Positions 10,601 through 20,891 of a stretch of 64,000 bases of DNA are shown piece by piece (position 1 is the first letter of the stretch; the number at the start of each line of letters is the position of its first letter). Source of the stretch: Trichaptum fuscoviolaceum (Eukaryota > Basidiomycota > Agaricomycetes > Hymenochaetales > Trichaptaceae); NCBI GenBank assembly GCA_910574455.1, contig CAJSYZ010000005.1:1054001-1118000 (forward strand). The letters are read 5' to 3'. Position numbers and translations under genes: made by a program. The notes beneath the pieces are model-generated. The model worked only from the letters and a program-made list of their open reading frames with translations, was not told where the DNA came from and ran no database searches.

Positions 10601-13600
10601 TGTAGTCTTGGGGAGGAAAACTATCATAGGCTTATGGGGCGGAAGAAAGATCCCTAGCTTATAACCCGCCGTGGCGCTGGTGCAGACTTCTGTCACAGCT
10701 TTCAGAACACAAAGGGCCGCCGCCATACCTCTGGTTCGAGATCTCAGAATTGCCTGAAGGCGCCCGAAAGTCCATAAAGGACCGCAAAAGGTATAAGTGT
10801 TACGGCATCCGAGGGAGAAGTATACGACGGGAAGACCTGCTGTTGGACAACATGTAATTCGGTGGGAGAGTTAGGAATCATCCGTGGATAAAGAGCGGTC
10901 TCACCTCAATTCAGTACAGGTGAACTCTTGATGTTTTGGGTGATGAAGGATATGAAGCGATAGTAAAGTACAAGGCTTCGCAGAATATACATAGCCATAC
11001 GTTGTTGCCATTGGAGTTTCCCGCTTTGCGCCTCGTGGCTAGTCGGGGGACAAGTATTCCTGCCGTGAACTGTCGTCAAGTCCGAGGCGTAATCATAGAG
11101 TCCCGGGACAGATAGCCTGATTGATAGGCCCGTCAGTCCTTTTCAGACGACGCGGGTTCAACCTGCGGCGAGATGAGTCGTACCAGCCCCAGACCCCGGC
11201 CGGAAGGCTCGCCTGAATGGTAAACGTCACGGTAACTCGGAGTTTTCGGAAGAGCAGACATCTGCTTTTCAGCATGAATGTTAGCATCTGTGTTGTACCA
11301 CACCCGAAAACATGTATATCAAAGTTTAAGCAGAATTGTGTTTAAAAAAAAAGAAAGAAAGAAAAAGAAAGGAATACGCAAGACTACGAGCCTATCCGAC
11401 CGGTTCCGCAATGATGGTGGCAAAGGAGACCGGGTATCTTTCTTGTCAAGAGGAACCACTGTAGTTCGGGCCCGAGCCAACTCCATAATCGCACTTCAAA
11501 ATGGGGCGCCGCAGCGGGAAAAACACTAGCTTACTCAGACTTTGGCTTTATTGCAGTGCCGGGTTCTTCGCGGTCGAGGATGAAAGACATCTGGGCAGCC
11601 GGTTAATGCGGTACAGCGTCAGAATTGATCTGAACTGTCGCCCTCGCTAAGATTATGTCGAGAAAGCCATTTGTTTACCTATTAAAGCCAGTCATCGTTT
11701 GATTCAGCTAAAGGTATGGTAATAACGTATGAACTTACGATTCAAAGACAACTTGCACTCGCCTCTCCCACACTCTGAAGTTTTCGCTACTGCAGATGCT
11801 TCAAATTTCTCAAAGCGCATTCAAGTCAGAGTTACGAGGGCGAGACGACCTGCGCATGAACATGTCACCAAACGTAGCTGGCCAATGATACGGTTCGCAA
11901 ACAAGTTCGTTGGATTTGCGTGCAGCCCCAGCGGGCGAGACCGAGCTTGACATTGCGAAGTGGGTGTTGTAGGTAGTAGCGTGTTCTGCGCGAGGGTCGA
12001 GGACAGGCTAAACAAGCTGCACTGTTCTGAACAATATGGGGGTTCTGAGTTGAAGCAGCAAACGGATTATTTGAACCAAAGCTCGGCTGTTGCGGGAGCA
12101 GAAGCTGCCGATGTTGCGTGTCGCCATCCCACTTGCTGAGCCTCCAGGAGCTGTCCCTGATGGGCTCTTGCTGCTGAGGTTGTACTGCGTTTGCTTTGCC
12201 TCCTGTTGCGCCTGCTGCTGGTCAGGATTGAATGAAGTAACTTGGGCATCGTCACCGTGTACATAGAATAAATTTATGTTGAGTCCAAGTAGACGAAACT
12301 CTCAGAGGGAAGGGTTGGTAGAACGTTGTTGACTACAGTAGTCACCAATGACTTAGTATGCAGACGATCTGCAAAAGTAAGATCACTCACGCTTGGTCCA
12401 TTAACGAGTGATCTAAGTTCGCACTCTCCACTGATTTCTTCCTCGATGCCTCTTCCACTGTAGATCGCCCTTATTCAATCCTGTTCCTCAGCAGTCGGCA
12501 TGCCGTTCTCTGTCTACTCCTCTACATAAATCTGTCTGCTCCCCGCATCGCCTTTCCAGTTCGTCCTCCTGCTTGGCACGCCGAAAAACACTCGGCTGTG
12601 GCCTGCTTCGACGAAACACTTTCTCGACCTCGCCTCGCTTCCATCGCGTATCGTCCGGTCCCGCCGACGTTCCTCACGTAGACGCGATTCGTCTTGCAAT
12701 AGATTCGCGACGCCCTTCACCTTCTGTCGCACATTTCGCATCTTGGTCTTTGTTACTTTTTGCCGCGTACTGGAACTTCGTTAGTCATTACGAATTCAGT
12801 GAGGGAGATTCGTCGGACCAGGAGCGCGATTGAGAAGCAGTTAGCTCAAAGGGAGATGAAGTGCGAGGACAGGATCAGATACGTTAATATCAGCTTGATC
12901 GTGATTCGATAGACTTATACAGTAGATCATACTCGACGGTGCATACATACCATCTGTTTCCCGGAGATTATTGCGATGATCTGGTTGGGGCAGGCTTGCA
13001 ATGGTTCAGATAGTGGTTCGATTAGAGAAGAGACCTTGGGGACGCATTTCCCATGAGAGCACCGAGAAACTACTGTCAATATAATGTCGAATTCAATTTG
13101 TATGCATGCGAAATAATCATAAGTAACATGACCCGACAGGCCAACCTTGACACGAAATCCGCGGGTGCGTCCTGAGAGACAACTGTCCACCATGCGACTT
13201 GTTCGCCAATGTCATTCGGACCGTTGGCGTGTCATGTATCAGCTCGTTGTCCAACGACGAGCAAGCAAACAGATGGTTGTGCAGGAAAGTCGTGGTCAGT
13301 GTGTCGCAAAGACTTGCGCGTTGAACATGTTGGGAGGAGACAGGTGCACGGCAGAACGTCGGCACGGAGTTTGCCACGTGGAGTCTGGTCACGGATGGAC
13401 ATAAGCAGATGTTCCAAAAAAGGAAGGTCAGTAGACGTCCCGCGCTCGGGCCACTGCAGGTTGTCCTCACCGGCCACAACGCATCCTCTGCTCTTGCTTT
13501 CCGCTCCGCCGCACAGTCCCGCCCTTCTTCATCTACTACCACCACCTTCATATCCTACCCCGACATCCAGCAGAGCACCGTGCTCATCGCGCACAGCGAG

Positions 13601-13710
13601 TAACCCACTTTACACCCTGCCTATATCCACTTCCCTGCATAGACTGACCACAGTATACGGCGGACGCGCCGCACTTCCCTGCCACCCACCCACATACCCC
13701 CTACCCACCC
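10601..13710. other. Gene-poor intergenic region
   Basis: Only short open frames of unconvincing composition are found. There is a purine tract at 11,343-11,372 (A-rich, AAAG units). Possible exons of the unresolved minus-strand gene may continue to about 11,340. No transposon protein, terminal repeat or RNA gene was recognised. Confidence 0.35.
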
Positions 13711-14135
13711 GACAGTGCTCAGAGACCCGCAGACATCGTATGTAACATACTTGGCACCCTTCAGTGGCAAAGTGAGCTGACTTGGTTTGTGCAGCGTGGT
13801 GCCTCACCCGCATTCTCGACAAAAGCTTGGGCGTAAGGCGGCACCTGCCCCCACCCCACACAGCGTCTACTAAGGTACGTAGCTCGCTCGACTGCACAAC
13901 ACACGCCGTCTCATCTTAGTCTCTTTTCTCCCTCATTGCGATTTTCGTACAGCTTACAGTGCGCCTGACCCCTCCGACAGTGTGCAGAGCCCGCAGACAT
14001 CGTGCGTAAGGCGGCACTTGCCCCCCACCCTTCACAGCGTCATCTAAGGTACGTGGCTCGCTCGTCTGCACAACACAAGTTATCTCACCTATGCTTCTCC
14101 TCATTCTCTATACAATCTCCGTACAGCTCACAGTG
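13711..14135. repeat. Imperfect tandem duplication upstream of the 14.3-kb gene
   Basis: Two diverged copies are seen. The segment GACAGTG..CAGACATCGT occurs at 13,711-13,739 and 13,976-14,004. The longer part, from GTAAGGCGGCAC to CAGCTTACAGTG, occurs at 13,833-13,961 and 14,006-14,135. The second copy lacks about 90 bases that separate the two parts in the first. The duplication ends only six bases before a TATA box, so it lies in the promoter of the following gene. Confidence 0.7.
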
Positions 14136-14140
14136 TCTTC

Positions 14141-14146
14141 TATAAA
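14141..14146 (+). promoter_or_regulatory. TATA box of the 14.3-kb gene
   Basis: TATAAA lies 155 bases before the ATG at 14,296 and about 80 bases before a likely 5'-UTR intron. It directly follows the tandem repeat. The position fits a start site near 14,170-14,180. Confidence 0.5.
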
Positions 14147-14220
14147 TACCACCCCTCTTTACCTTCCAGCACTTCACACCCCAAGTGTGTACCAGTCGCC
14201 CCTTCAGCATATCCGCAACC

Positions 14221-14273
14221 GTATGCACTCTCATCCAAGTCCTTATGAGACTGAAAGCTAACTGTTATTTTAG
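14221..14273 (+). other. Probable intron in the 5' UTR
   Basis: A 53-nt stretch begins GTATGC, has a perfect GCTAAC branch site and ends ATTTTAG. It lies between the TATA box and the first ATG, with no upstream ATG, so it would be a leader intron. Confidence 0.55.
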
Positions 14274-14295
14274 CTAGCATAGAACAGACGAAAAT

Positions 14296-15777
14296 ATGAT
14301 GAAGGTTGACGATCCGACTGCGATCACCGTGCCCGGCTCACGGTGGCCTATCACTTTGAAGAAATCAGATGCGGCACGGCCCCAGGCATTACCCATCGTC
14401 CCTCCCTCTTTCAAACGCCCTTCTCCAATTACTACATCCAACTCCATCTCACGTAGGAAACCACGCATCACATACCAGTCACCGGACACTGGTACACCTT
14501 TATCCATGCCCTCGACTATTTCATCCTCCCGCTCAAGCACGTCGATTTCTCCAACGTCTTCGTTTTCGTCCTTTAGTGGATGCTCCTTCTTTACCCCTGC
14601 AAAGCCACTGTTCAAGCTTCAGCCTGCTCTTCCGTCGTATCATCCGCTTTCCCCGGGTCAATTGCTTCTCGCCGCTGCTGCTCGTGCCGACGCTGCAGCC
14701 CGTCGACAAGCCGCTGCTAAGGCCAGCTCCACGCAAGATAACGCAAGCGTCGATGGCGATGCTTTGAGCAACCAACATACTGCAGGCTCAGCTGCCATCG
14801 TAGACGACGATACAGATTCCCGTCGCAGCTCGTCGCGCACTCGCCGACCGGTTGCGAAGTTGCGCGAAGGGGCTGAGGCCGAAGCTGAAGAAGGTGCATC
14901 GAACGCAGGAAATGATGGGAGTGTAAACGGAGGAAATGGAAAAAGCCCTACAGGCAATAAGCGTCGCCGCGCAGCAGCTGGTGGTGGTTCGCGCAAAAAG
15001 AAGAAAGAACCCTCCGGACCACCTACCGAGCCATACCCACCCAGGCGTGAAAGACAACGCCGTGGTGCTGCGCAAGCTGCAGCTGCAGCTCTCGCGTCAA
15101 GTGCAGAAGCTTTATCTGCGGCCCTTGAAGAGGAAGCGATGGAAGTCGATGAGGCAGCAAGCGTGGCGGCCTCCGCTGTTCAAGAAGCAGGAGTGGTTGC
15201 CGATCAGGACGAAGAGACTAAGAGCATCGCTGGTATATCTGATCCCACCGGAGGCCTGAACGATCAAACTGCTCCATCTTCAGGTCCAGTCCGCGCGAAA
15301 CGCCAACCCCGGCCCAAACGTGGACGTGTCACTTCTCCTGCTAGCGCGAGTAGGGAGGAGGCCTCCGTTGCACCACCAACCACTTCGACGCGCACGACGC
15401 GTGGCAGTGTAAAGCGAAGAGGCAGTAGTGCGAGTGGAAGCGAAGCCAGTGCAAGCACGAGCACTGGATCGGCAGCGCCAATTGCGGAAACCCTTGCTGC
15501 TAAACGCAATAGTAAGGCGAAGGATACGAAGAAGGATAAAGGAAAGGCGAAAGCTAAGTCTGCCGATGACGTCTCGGCAGCATCTGCCAGTGACAAGAAC
15601 GACTTACTGGAGGACATGGATATGGACGTTGGTGAACAGCCTGAGGATGGCGACGTCAAAGAAGAGTCTACCACTCCCGTTGATGCTGGCTTCCCGATCT
15701 CTCCTGACGGGACTGATCCTATTTCGACGATAATTCAAGCAGCAGCAAGATCAGAGTCTGTCACTGTGGCAGCATGA
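14296..15777 (+). CDS. Basic Ala/Ser/Lys-rich protein, probably nuclear
   Basis: A single exon of 493 codons starts at the first of two adjacent ATGs and ends TGA. The N-terminal 100 residues are Ser/Pro-rich. A short Ala/Arg helix-like stretch (LLLAAAARADAAARRQAAAK) follows. Several basic clusters suited to nuclear import come next, including KRRR and RKKKK, then acidic patches near the C-terminus (EDMDMD). No known fold is visible and most of the protein is predicted disordered by composition. It may be chromatin-associated, but that is only inference. A second basic low-complexity protein lies on the opposite strand at 17.2-18.0 kb; the two show no clear alignment. Confidence 0.8.
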   Translation: MMKVDDPTAITVPGSRWPITLKKSDAARPQALPIVPPSFKRPSPITTSNSISRRKPRITYQSPDTGTPLSMPSTISSSRSSTSISPTSSFSSFSGCSFFTPAKPLFKLQPALPSYHPLSPGQLLLAAAARADAAARRQAAAKASSTQDNASVDGDALSNQHTAGSAAIVDDDTDSRRSSSRTRRPVAKLREGAEAEAEEGASNAGNDGSVNGGNGKSPTGNKRRRAAAGGGSRKKKKEPSGPPTEPYPPRRERQRRGAAQAAAAALASSAEALSAALEEEAMEVDEAASVAASAVQEAGVVADQDEETKSIAGISDPTGGLNDQTAPSSGPVRAKRQPRPKRGRVTSPASASREEASVAPPTTSTRTTRGSVKRRGSSASGSEASASTSTGSAAPIAETLAAKRNSKAKDTKKDKGKAKAKSADDVSAASASDKNDLLEDMDMDVGEQPEDGDVKEESTTPVDAGFPISPDGTDPISTIIQAAARSESVTVAA

Positions 15778-16435
15778 CCAGCTCACATCTCAGATGAGTT
15801 CAATGCGGCTTAAATTAATTGGCGCGTCCAACGACGCGTTCTGTGCACGTGATCTCTTTATATTGGCATTGCTCTCTTTGCGTACCCGGCAAACGCCGAA
15901 GTCAAACCGCCGCCGATCCTTGCAGATCTTTGTCCTATCTGTGCGCGTCAGCCATGTCTCCTATCGCCTCCGAAGCTATTATTCCCTTTCATCTTGAAAA
16001 CGACTTCATCTACCCTACGTGGTGGCTTCTTTATCTCCATATCTATACATCTCTCTCCCTCACTCACACTGTTCAGTATTTCACGAAATCGTTGTGTCTG
16101 CTTGTATCAGTGTTCTGCCTTCTGCTGTTTCCCTTCCCAACCCATTCTTACCCCGGCATATCACAATCGTCTATATCGGAAGCACTATCACCCAATCGTC
16201 CTTGTTTGCATCGTTACTGGCCATCTATCTTTTTTCTTTATCTCTCATCTATCCTTCTGGGCGTATCAGCCGTCTCTTGTACATCCCTTTCAGATAGCCC
16301 AACCGTCGGAACCCCACCATATCCTCATCCGATCATTTAGATCCTCTTCCTATCCCATCCCAGATCCGGTTACTAGCTCTATCGTCCTCCTAAGCCGACC
16401 ATCAGCATTGTCTTCTTTCCCCTTTTCTACTTATC
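15778..16435. other. Pyrimidine-rich region
   Basis: From about 15,960 to 16,430 the plus strand is strongly C/T-rich. This could be the 3' UTR of the preceding gene or a CT-rich fungal promoter for the small frame at 16,436. Long open frames here are by-products of the composition. Confidence 0.45.
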
Positions 16436-16612
16436 ATGCCAGTCCTCGAAATTAAGTATCCTGTACAGTTAGTGTTCAACGGAATGGATCCATTTAAAGC
16501 CCTTCAACAGGTGACCTTCTCGACGCGCTTGCGCTCCGTCGCTCGTTCGGACCACTACGCTACTCTTGTCCTTTACGCTCGTAGCAGTGCAGCAACATCT
16601 TTGGGACTATGA
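16436..16612 (+). CDS. Possible 58-residue protein
   Basis: An ATG at 16,436 directly after the CT-rich stretch opens a 59-codon frame ending TGA. Its start, MPVLEIKYPVQLVFNG, has ordinary amino-acid composition and lacks the bias of the surrounding pyrimidine tract. An AATAAA lies at 16,744-16,749. There is no recognised domain, and the frame could be chance or lie in the 3' UTR of the upstream gene. Confidence 0.25.
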   Translation: MPVLEIKYPVQLVFNGMDPFKALQQVTFSTRLRSVARSDHYATLVLYARSSAATSLGL

Positions 16613-17202
16613 TTCCTTTGTCTTTGTATGTTTCGTTCACCATTATTTGTTCTACCTCCATCGGCATCGGTTTTCCTCTTTGGTCTGTTGTTCTTTATCC
16701 TCTTTCTTTATCTGTCTTAGTATCTGTACGCAATTTTGTCTTGAATAAAAGTGGCGTTGTTTATCTCTATTTTGTGATGTACATTTCGCTTCTCTTGACA
16801 AACGGACCTTAAAGTTAGAAAGAACGTATTCACTCTCAGAAATGCTCAACCATGTATACGATGCAAGCCCCGTGTACAGTAAATTAGAAGGTAGCCAATG
16901 TTGAGATTTGTGCAAGTTGTTCTGTGAATGAAAGTACGCAATTACTCGGAGCCATCTTGCAAAAGGGAGGCGATTTGGGCTGGATCTTAAACAAGCTGGT
17001 CTATATACAATGTATAGTTGTACATTAAAAGAACGAATTCAGCATCATCGGCGTAATTAGTGAAGGTAAGTAAGACAAACAATATATTAATACATATATT
17101 AATACTTATGTATGATAAAGCGCTCTTGCTCTTAGACAGACATGGATAGGCTGTTGAGCTTTACAGACAGTATTATGAATAAAAAATAGCGTCATGAAGT
17201 CC
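16613..17202. other. Intergenic region with AATAAA
   Basis: AATAAA at 16,744-16,749 is a candidate polyadenylation signal for plus-strand transcripts. The rest is AT-rich and ends at the minus-strand gene's stop. Nothing else is seen. Confidence 0.4.
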
Positions 17203-18042
17203 TCATGTTGATTCTGCCTTAGCCTGTGCCTCAGCCAGTGCCTTTGCGGCCTTCGCTTGCGCCTTCTCCAACGCAACCTGCTTCACTCGAGCCACTATGC
17301 TAGACGGCTCGGACGAAGTTGTGGGAGACCTCCGACGGCGCGCGGAGGCTACGCGACTTGGAGCTTGTGAAGAGAGCTCTGATGTCGATTCCAGTGATGG
17401 CGGTGAAGACGACGAGCCTTCAGATGGCGTGTCAGAGACTTGCAACGTCGTCTCCGAGCTGTTAGTAGTGATTGCGACTACGGATACTGTGCCTTCTGCC
17501 GTCGCGACCTTCCTTCTCTTCGAAGCGTTGCTGCCATTAGCTCTGCTCGCCCTTGCGCGCTTCCGACCCTTGCCTTTGCCTCTCGAAGTGGAAGACTGGG
17601 CGGCGGAGATACTCTCCTCTGAAGCAAGACAAGTACGGCGCTGCTGTAGCGCGAAGAGGAGCTCTACGGCCTTCCAGTCACGCTCGTCAAGCTCGAGACT
17701 AAGCCCTGTTGTTGACGAATTCTTTTTCGACTCGGTGGCTGGAGCGGGGATGACAGTGGGTGTAAAATTGAACGAGACAGACGGGACAGACGCAGCCCCC
17801 TCAATCGAAGTAGTCTTGGGCTCCGATGCAATAGCACTACTCTGAGCCGTAGTATATCCAGATCTACGCCAAACTCTAGTCAGCTGAAGTGTTTAAAAAT
17901 GCAAGGAAAAGCTAGCATACATCGTGTCTGCAGAAGCCAAGCTGGTGCGAAGTGATGAGATGGGGAAATCTCCCATCAATGTAAGCTTGCCCATAGAGCT
18001 TTCAGTAGATCCAGGGTTAGCGAGGATTGTTGTAGTAGACAT
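17203..18042 (-). CDS. Basic low-complexity protein, probably nuclear
   Basis: Two exons, 18042-17921 and 17875-17203, flank a 45-nt intron (GTATGC..GACTAG) and sum to 795 nt, 264 residues. The protein starts MSTTTILANPGSTESSMGKL. It has one short ordered-looking segment, LELDERDWKAVELLFALQQR, then a basic cluster with GKGKGRKRARASR and KRRK that suits nuclear import. A Ser-rich stretch follows, and it ends in an Ala/Lys helix-like repeat (AQAKAAKALAEAQAK). No catalytic motif was recognised. It faces away from QRI7 with about 870 bases between the starts. The opposite strand is open over much of exon 2 but lacks splice and start logic, so the minus strand was chosen. Confidence 0.7.
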
Positions 18043-18912
18043 TGTTAGAGTTCTAAGTCGTTCGTGCTGTAGAGGTGTCCGTCGCTGAAGGATATCAAGT
18101 GTGTGTTGGGGGCGACAGCCCGAGAGACAGCTTTCATTTTATACGCCGCAGAACTTAGGGACCAAAGATACACGAGTATGCCCACCGGAAGATGAGCTTC
18201 GACGGCGTAGGCGCCCACGCATTGTCTTCAGCGTGGTTGAGTGGTCTTTCCGTCCCAAACGGGAAGTGTCGCGTTAGTGCGTACAATGAGCCTCCCAGTA
18301 GGTTGGTCAACTGCACAGCACAGGGTGCGCGCTCTCGTAAGTGTGGTTCTGGGACATAGCAACGATGGTAACCAACAGAACATGAATAGCTGTGACCTCG
18401 GATTGTGCTAGTGAACTTTATTGAGCTTTGGTGCTTCGTCAGAGTTCACGCTGAGGGGAGTGGCCCAACTTGAAGCATAGTCTGAAATTGCGCTTGAAGA
18501 GCTCGAAGTACTATTTGCTTGCTATGGCCAGTAATGATACCATTTAAATATTTGTTTGCTGAATGAGAGTGAGCGAGAAAGAAAAGAACTGGGAAAGACG
18601 CTCAACGGCGAAATAAGGTTCAAGTAAGACACAATCTCGGGTATTTGGCAAGAGCCACACGTTCAAACTTGAAACTTGGCCACCCTCTCCCACGCTTCAA
18701 GTTGGATTGGCTGAAGCCTCAGGGTCTTTAACCTTTATTTAAATAAGTTTTCAGCTTCGTAAAGATAAAGACCCTGAGGCCTCGGCCTTCTCAGGTCCAG
18801 CCTGAGCGGTCCGATAAGTGCATGTAAGGAAACCACATTTGTACGTTATACCGTAAGTACATAGTGATAAAAAGTAGTTTCCCGGCGACCTGAGTTCTGG
18901 CTTCGCTCGTCG
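18043..18912. other. Divergent promoter region
   Basis: This stretch lies between two divergently transcribed genes and should contain both promoters. It holds an 11-bp inverted pair, CAACTTGAAGC at 18,466-18,476 and its complement at 18,694-18,704, and the 15-bp inverted repeat listed separately. No third gene is seen. Confidence 0.5.
18716..18780. repeat. Perfect 15-bp inverted repeat with 35-base loop
   Basis: GCCTCAGGGTCTTTA at 18,716-18,730 is matched exactly by its reverse complement at 18,766-18,780. The loop contains TTTATTTAAATAAG. It lies 133 bases before the QRI7 ATG, so it could act as a stem in the leader or as a paired protein site. Confidence 0.75.
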
Positions 18913-20473
18913 ATGTTCTCAGCGTCTACAAGATGCCTTCAACGACATCTTTCTTCCCGTCGATATAGCCTACAATGTTGTAGGCGAAAGAACGTCTTTC
19001 AAACGCGTAAATTTACTGTTCTCGCATTTGAATCTTCTGCGGATGATACATGTGTCGCGGTCGTGAACTCGAAGCGCGAAATTCAGTCCAACGTTGTCAT
19101 TAGGCAGCTCGATCAGTAAGGAATTATATTTACTGGAAATAAATTTTCATTCTTATATCATAAGCTTTAAAGACACGAACAGTATGGCGGAATTCACCCG
19201 TATGTCGCCATCCATGCTCACCAAAGGAACATGGTACATCTGTCTGCACTCCGGACGCCCGCTTACTACGACTGAAATATTCTTGTAGCCAACAGCGGTA
19301 CGCCGCGCACTCGAAGAAGCGAACTTGGAAGCGTCTCAAATTGATGGAATTGCGTTTACAAGAGGTCCAGGAATTGGTGGGTGTTTGAGTGTTTGCTCCA
19401 ATGCGGCCAAGAACCTTGCAGCTGCGCTCAACAAACCGCTAATTGGCGTACATCACATGGTGAGTTTTCTTTAACCGTCTTATTGAGATTGAGTCTTGCT
19501 CACATTGTACTCTTTTGGCCCTCTAAAGCAAGCCCATGCCCTCACACCACTCTTAACCTCTCCTCAGTCGTCCGTGCCAACATTCCCGTTCCTCACTCTC
19601 CTCGTTTCGGGTGGACACACACTCCTATTGCTCGCATCATCGATGCGGAAGTTCAAGATCCTTGCTACCACACGAGACGAGGCAGTAGGGCGTACGATAG
19701 ATAAGGTGGCACGCGATTTGTACCTGAAGTGGGACGGCCGTGCGCCCGGAGCGGCGCTGGAGGCATTCTGTCGCGATGGGCTCGCCCATACGGACGACGA
19801 GTCGGGGCAGTTTCCGGCTATACAACCATTCAAAGTACCGCTGAAGGGAGAATTGGCCTTTTCATTCTCCGGACTGCATTCTTCTGTCGATCGTTACATC
19901 GAAATGCATGGAGTGGCCGCACCGGCTCCAAATGATTCGTCGAGACTCGCGCTCGTTCTCCCCGATGCGCACAGACTTGCAATCGCGCGTGCATTTCAGA
20001 AAGCCGCCCTTGCACAACTGGAGGAAAAGGTCGTCCTAGCTTTGAAGTGGTGTGCCGAACATCGCAGTTCAATCTCGGCGGAGCAAAAATCTCCATATAA
20101 TGGAGGTCAATTACCTGTAAAGCATGTTGTCGTCAGTGGAGGTGTTGCAAGCAACTCGTTCCTACGCGATCGGTTAGTTGAACGTTGCGAGTTCTGTATC
20201 TGATTCACTGACGACAATCATAGCCTCGCAAAATGTCTAGAAGAGAACTTCCCGTCGGAGGACCTCTCCCTTGTCTTCCCCCCTCCGGCACTCTGCACAG
20301 GTAAGGTATTACGTTGCGCTTCAGCTTTGTTCAGTGCCGCTCAACTAAGTCTAGATAATGCGGCCATGATTGCGTGGGCTTCTATGCATCGCTTTCTAGC
20401 TGGAGAATCTGACGATTACTCCATTGAGAGTCGGGTTAAATGGCCCATTGAAGAATTAGATCGACATCCATAA
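18913..20473 (+). CDS. QRI7: Mitochondrial tRNA N6-adenosine threonylcarbamoyltransferase (Kae1/TsaD/Qri7 family)
   Basis: This enzyme transfers threonylcarbamoyl to A37 of ANN-decoding tRNAs in mitochondria. Six exons, 18913-19115, 19173-19233, 19289-19459, 19529-20172, 20224-20300 and 20355-20473, sum to 1275 nt (424 residues). The Arg/Ser/Cys-rich start MFSASTRCLQRHLSSRR looks like a mitochondrial presequence, which separates it from cytosolic Kae1. Family motifs follow: LAFESSADDTCVAVV, YGGIHPYVAIHAH, FTRGPGIGGCL, then GVHHMQAHALTP, whose histidines bind the metal. Later come LLVSGGHTLLL, DEAVGRTIDKVAR, FSFSGLHSSV, VVVSGGVASNSFLR and DNAAMIAW. All expected metal and nucleotide motifs are intact. 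An inverted repeat lies in its promoter. Confidence 0.95.
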
Positions 20474-20891
20474 CATACATATTATTAATTGTAATATTCT
20501 CATCGCGTCTCGCTGTGTGCTCGTCAAACTTTTGTCCATTACAAGATGCAGAATGAATGAATGCCCGAAGGTACAAATAAGACTATCTTTTGTGAAAACA
20601 GAGTATCGATAGCAGTGGCCATTACTATTTTTTTGTGAAGACCGTAAAGAGTGCAAATGCCAAAAAAAAACAAGAACAAGAGCAAGGTATGTTAGTAACT
20701 AATGAACAGAAAAGAATATGCCAAACGTAAGCGGTCCGTTCATGAAGTTGAGAATCTCCAAAAAAAATTGTTTTGCTACAGTTACAATATTAGGATGCGT
20801 GACACATGGGTGGGCATCGATTCATGAGCCTATGACTTTTTGATCAAATGAAGTATAAGGATAAGAAAGAAGTAATACAATGCGTTTCTGT
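20474..20891. other. Convergent 3' intergenic region
   Basis: About 420 AT-rich bases separate QRI7 from the stop of the Tag1-like gene. Short A and T runs are present and no gene or repeat was recognised. Confidence 0.5.

Noticed and set aside
17297..17845. 182-codon plus-strand frame
   Set aside because: It is antisense to exon 2 of the minus-strand basic protein, whose two-exon model has consistent splicing and phase.
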